41,282 bases of DNA from Tepidamorphus sp. GTDB taxonomy: Bacteria; Pseudomonadota; Alphaproteobacteria; Rhizobiales; Tepidamorphaceae. The stretch lies in NCBI GenBank assembly GCA_028280885.1, contig JANQKY010000024.1, positions 1-41,282 of the forward strand, given 5' to 3'. Numbering within the stretch: the stretch's first letter is position 1; every line of letters starts with the position of its first letter. Below, piece after piece: positions 38,894-41,282 of this stretch. A program made the position numbers and the translations under genes. The notes below the pieces were generated by a model. The model did not search any database. It worked only from the letters and a program-made list of their open reading frames with translations, and was not told the DNA's origin.

Positions 38894-39634
38894 ATGAGTG
38901 AACGGATCGCGCTGGTCACCGGCGGGGCGCAGGGGATCGGCTTTGCCTGCGCGCAGGCGCTTGCCGAGGCCGGCCACCGGATCGTGCTCGCCGACATCAA
39001 GGACAGCGTCCGCGCCGCCGCCGAGGGGCTCGGCGGCACCGGCTATGTCTGCGATATCGGCGACGGCGAGGCGGTCGACGCGCTGTTTGAAGCAATCGCC
39101 GCCGAGCACGGCCCGGTCGCGGTGCTGGTCAACAATGCCGGCATCGCGCTGCCCGGCGATTTCCTGACCTATTCGCGCGCGGATTTTCAGCGCGTGCTCG
39201 ACGTCAATCTTATCGGCCTGTTCGATACAACGCAGCGGGCGGCGCGGATGATGGTCGACACCAAGATCGCCGGCGCGATCATCAACATATCGTCGATCAA
39301 CGCACAGCTGGCGATCCCCGCGATCCCGGCCTATTGCGCCTCGAAAGGCGGGGTGATGCAGATAACGAAGGCGGCCGCCCTGGCGCTCGCGCCGCATGGT
39401 ATCCGGGTCAACGCGGTCGGGCCCGGCTCGATCGACACCGAGATGATGGCCGGCGTCAACGCCAATCCGGACGCGATGCGGGTGGCGATGTCGCGCACGC
39501 CGCTCGGCCGCCTGGGGACGGCGAAGGAGATCGGCGACACGGTCGCCTTCCTGGCCTCCGACAAGGCAAGCTACATCACCGGCGAGACGATCTATGTCGA
39601 CGGCGGCAGGCTCGGCCTGAACTACGTGGTGTGA
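38894..39634 (+). CDS. Short-chain dehydrogenase/reductase (SDR)
   Basis: The 246-residue classical SDR has the cofactor motif TGGAQGIG (9-16), LVNNAG (78-83), and the catalytic Ser133/134, Tyr147 and Lys151 (Y-x-x-x-K in AYCASKGG). The Asp in LADIKDS after the second strand suggests preference for NAD(H). The closing ASYITGETIYVDGG is typical. The ATG at 38894 is preferred over the TTG directly before it; GGAG lies eight bases upstream. As the last gene of the DAO-hyuA-hyuB unit it probably oxidises or reduces a product of the amide breakdown. A gene-free region of about 380 bases follows. Confidence 0.92.
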   Translation: MSERIALVTGGAQGIGFACAQALAEAGHRIVLADIKDSVRAAAEGLGGTGYVCDIGDGEAVDALFEAIAAEHGPVAVLVNNAGIALPGDFLTYSRADFQRVLDVNLIGLFDTTQRAARMMVDTKIAGAIINISSINAQLAIPAIPAYCASKGGVMQITKAAALALAPHGIRVNAVGPGSIDTEMMAGVNANPDAMRVAMSRTPLGRLGTAKEIGDTVAFLASDKASYITGETIYVDGGRLGLNYVV

Positions 39635-40015
39635 GGCCGGTGGACCGGGGCTGAGACCGTTTTCTATAGCGGACGGTGCGGAAGCCGCGGTTGGTCAGAT
39701 CGGCTAAACCGGTCCGTCGGGCCGGATTTCCTCAGGCCTCGGGCTTCCTTCCGGCGTCGTTCGTATTGGGTAGGAGAGGGCAAAATATCTATTGATTTCA
39801 ATGGTTTGATACTTCCAGGGCGCGGCCTTCACAGGCCGTCTGCCTCGCCGGCGCGGCTGGCGCGCGCATCAGAGGCGGTGGCGACAGGCGGGCTATAGGT
39901 TTCCTCTATAGCCATCATATTCCGCTGCGTCCTTCCTCAAGTCGCGGCTTTCCAACATGGTTTTCCTCAATCCGCCGATCATTCCTTTGCGGTGGTCATA
40001 TTGGGGAGGAAGCTC
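39635..40015. other. Gene-free regulatory region before the ABC binding-protein gene
   Basis: No gene is seen in these 381 bases. They hold the palindrome at 39891-39913, an AT-rich segment (AAAATATCTATTGATTTCAA, about 39782-39801) that may include a promoter, and a single CTATAGC at 39664-39670 resembling half of the palindrome. The final 20 bases contain the GGGGAGGAAG ribosome site of the binding-protein gene. Confidence 0.5.
39891..39913. promoter_or_regulatory. Operator-like palindrome GGCTATAG-N7-CTATAGCC
   Basis: The 8-base arms are a perfect inverted repeat around GTTTCCT, 103 bases upstream of the binding-protein start. The size suits a dimeric repressor. A CTATAGC at 39664-39670 and a TATAGCC at 33846-33852, upstream of the FAD oxidoreductase, resemble half-sites. 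A shared regulator of the two units is a weak inference. Confidence 0.5.
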
Positions 40016-41188
40016 ATGAAATCATCCTTGAAACCGTGGCTCCTGGCCGTGCCCCTGGCGCTCTACGGGGTCGCAGCCCAGGCGGACGGACACAGCGCCG
40101 TCGGCGAACTGCCGCCGGAGACCGCGGCCGCCTATGAGGGCGTCGATGACGGCCAGCCGATCGGCAAGTCCGCCTATCGCGACTGGACGCCGCGATCGCA
40201 AGCGCCGTGGACGATCGGCTATGCCAGTTCCTACGCCGGCAATACATGGCGGGCGGAGGGCCTGAAGCGGCTCACCGAGGAACTGCTGCCGGCCTACAAG
40301 GAAGCCGGCATCGTCGACGACATCATCGTCACCCAGTCCGATCTCAACGACGCCCGGCAGATCCAGCAGATGCGCCAGCTCGTCGATCAGGGCGTCGATG
40401 CGATCATCGTGTGCTGCTCCAATCCGGTGGCGCTGAACAAGGCGGTCGAATACGCCTATTCCAAGGGCGTCGTCGTCTTCTCCTATTCCGGCTACCTGAC
40501 CTCGGACAAGGCGCTGAACGCCTCGTCGAACTACACGCTCGGCGGTTATGAGATCGCCAAGGCGATGATCGAGGAACTGGGCGGCAAGGGCAATTTCCTG
40601 CTCGTCTCCGGCATCGCCGGGGCAGCGTCATCCGAGAGTTTCGACACCGGCGCCAAGCGCGCGCTGGAGGAATTCCCCGAGGCCAACCTGGTCGGTCAGG
40701 TCTGGGGCAACTGGACCGATCAGGTCGCCCAGACCGAGGTGCAGAAGTTCCTCGCCACCAACCCGGCGAAGATCGACGGCATCATCGCGCAGGGCTCGCA
40801 GGAGACCGGCGTTCTCAAGGCGGTGCTGCAGTCGGGCCGCGAGGTGATGCCGATTTCGCTCGCGGGTTCGGCGGGGGCTGCCTGCTATCTCAAGCAGAAC
40901 CCGGGCTGGATCAGCCACGCCTTCCAGATCTGGCCGCCCGGCGACGAGATGGAACTGGGCTTCAACTCGGTCATCCGCACGTTGCAGAACCAGGGCCCGA
41001 TCGTCCAGTCGATCCTGCGCGGTGTCTACCGGGTGCCGGCGGAGGAGTATGTCGCCGCGCTGCCGGATGATTGCTCGGTCGACTCCACCGAGTACATCCA
41101 GCCGGGCATCGACGTGTGGTTCCCAGACGAGGTCGCCGCGACCTACTTCCTGCGGCCGTCACCGCCGCTGGAGTGGAAGACGCAGTAA
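40016..41188 (+). CDS. ABC transporter substrate-binding protein, sugar-type (periplasmic binding protein class I)
   Basis: The 390-residue protein has a signal peptide (cleavage after AQA, about residue 23) and a class I periplasmic-binding fold of the ribose/autoinducer-binding type: TIGYASSYAGNTWRAEGLKR, DDIIVTQSDLNDARQIQQMR, LVDQGVDAIIVCCSNPVALN, and IDGIIAQGSQETGVLKAVLQ. Such proteins deliver sugars, polyols or occasionally other polar solutes to an ABC importer. The ATG at 40016 has a strong GGAGGAAG site. It lies 381 bases after the SDR gene, with an operator-like palindrome between. Permease and ATPase genes are expected just beyond the window. The ligand is unknown; given the neighbours it may be the compound degraded by the DAO-HyuAB-SDR genes. 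Confidence 0.9.
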   Translation: MKSSLKPWLLAVPLALYGVAAQADGHSAVGELPPETAAAYEGVDDGQPIGKSAYRDWTPRSQAPWTIGYASSYAGNTWRAEGLKRLTEELLPAYKEAGIVDDIIVTQSDLNDARQIQQMRQLVDQGVDAIIVCCSNPVALNKAVEYAYSKGVVVFSYSGYLTSDKALNASSNYTLGGYEIAKAMIEELGGKGNFLLVSGIAGAASSESFDTGAKRALEEFPEANLVGQVWGNWTDQVAQTEVQKFLATNPAKIDGIIAQGSQETGVLKAVLQSGREVMPISLAGSAGAACYLKQNPGWISHAFQIWPPGDEMELGFNSVIRTLQNQGPIVQSILRGVYRVPAEEYVAALPDDCSVDSTEYIQPGIDVWFPDEVAATYFLRPSPPLEWKTQ

Positions 41189-41198
41189 TCCTCACGGC

Positions 41199-41226
41199 AG
41201 GCGCCCGTGGTCGACCACGGACGCCT
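41199..41226 (+). other. Stem-loop after the binding-protein gene
   Basis: AGGCG-C-CCGTGG-TCGA-CCACGG-A-CGCCT forms an 11-bp stem with one mismatch, starting 11 bases after the stop codon. There is no T-run, so it is unlikely to be a full terminator. Hairpins at this position commonly stabilise the upstream mRNA so that binding protein exceeds permease; that role is inferred here. Confidence 0.5.
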
Positions 41227-41282
41227 CATTCGTCTTGCACCGTCGAACGGGCCGGACCATGCCTGCCATCGCCCTCTCCAAC

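Noticed and set aside
37181..39397. 738-codon minus-strand frame opposite hyuB and the SDR gene
   Set aside because: Both plus-strand genes are clear family members with overlapping starts and stops; the antisense chain has no recognisable domain.

Overview
The window is high-GC DNA from an alphaproteobacterium, most likely a member of Hyphomicrobiales (Rhizobiales). The reasons are the paired ethylmalonyl-CoA pathway genes (ccr and ecm), the relatives suggested by most proteins, and several short palindromic intergenic repeats. I cannot name a genus. There is no phage, plasmid, CRISPR array or autonomous insertion sequence. The mobile DNA consists of small palindromic elements without a transposase.

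Layout. 1-408: palindromic repeats. 409-6115: a small coiled-coil membrane protein, a TA-flanked miniature element, ccr (minus), a GlsB/YeaQ-type membrane protein, ecm (plus), and a cupin gene broken by a second TA-flanked miniature element. 6116-8740: an OmpA-domain protein, a secreted protein with two eight-residue-start cysteine repeats, and a lone degenerate response regulator. 8741-12369: an AEC transporter, glutamyl-Q tRNA(Asp) synthetase, an AlkA-type DNA glycosylase and an HNH endonuclease. 12387-14652: two tandem paralogous secreted proteins with two cysteines each, dsbB and a YqaA/DedA protein. 14822-19270: tRNA-Leu(CAA), a 43-residue protein, a secreted EF-hand protein divergent from an OmpR-type two-component system, and a secreted protein of unknown function. 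19912-23282: a HAMP/PAS sensor-like protein, a D-Ala-D-Ala carboxypeptidase and a TusA-family protein. 23551-27211: FATP-type acyl-CoA synthetase, DUF924 protein and a BioF2/CelD-like acyltransferase. 27232-32862 (minus): MscS/DUF3772 channel, CAP-domain lipoprotein and acyl-CoA synthetase in a tight operon, plus a DedA protein. 33364-41188: rhodanese protein, then an operon of FAD oxidoreductase, hyuA, hyuB and an SDR, followed by a sugar-type ABC binding protein whose transporter partners should lie beyond the right edge.

How parts may work together. Ccr and Ecm perform non-consecutive steps of acetyl-CoA assimilation, and both have the same GTTGC-N3-GCAAC palindrome upstream. The EF-hand protein and two-component genes are divergent across 10-bp-spaced direct repeats of the kind OmpR-family regulators bind. 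DsbB lies just upstream of a secreted protein with exactly two cysteines. The DAO-HyuA-HyuB-SDR cluster looks like a catabolic pathway for a cyclic amide, N-methylated or lactam-like compound; the substrate is unknown.

The most striking structure is the element in the cupin gene. Removing 5657-5924 with one TA copy restores an uninterrupted cupin of 118 residues. The element itself looks like a miniature element nested at the central TA of a 42-bp perfect palindrome, and its inner part shares ends and three-armed folding with the other element at 950-1231.
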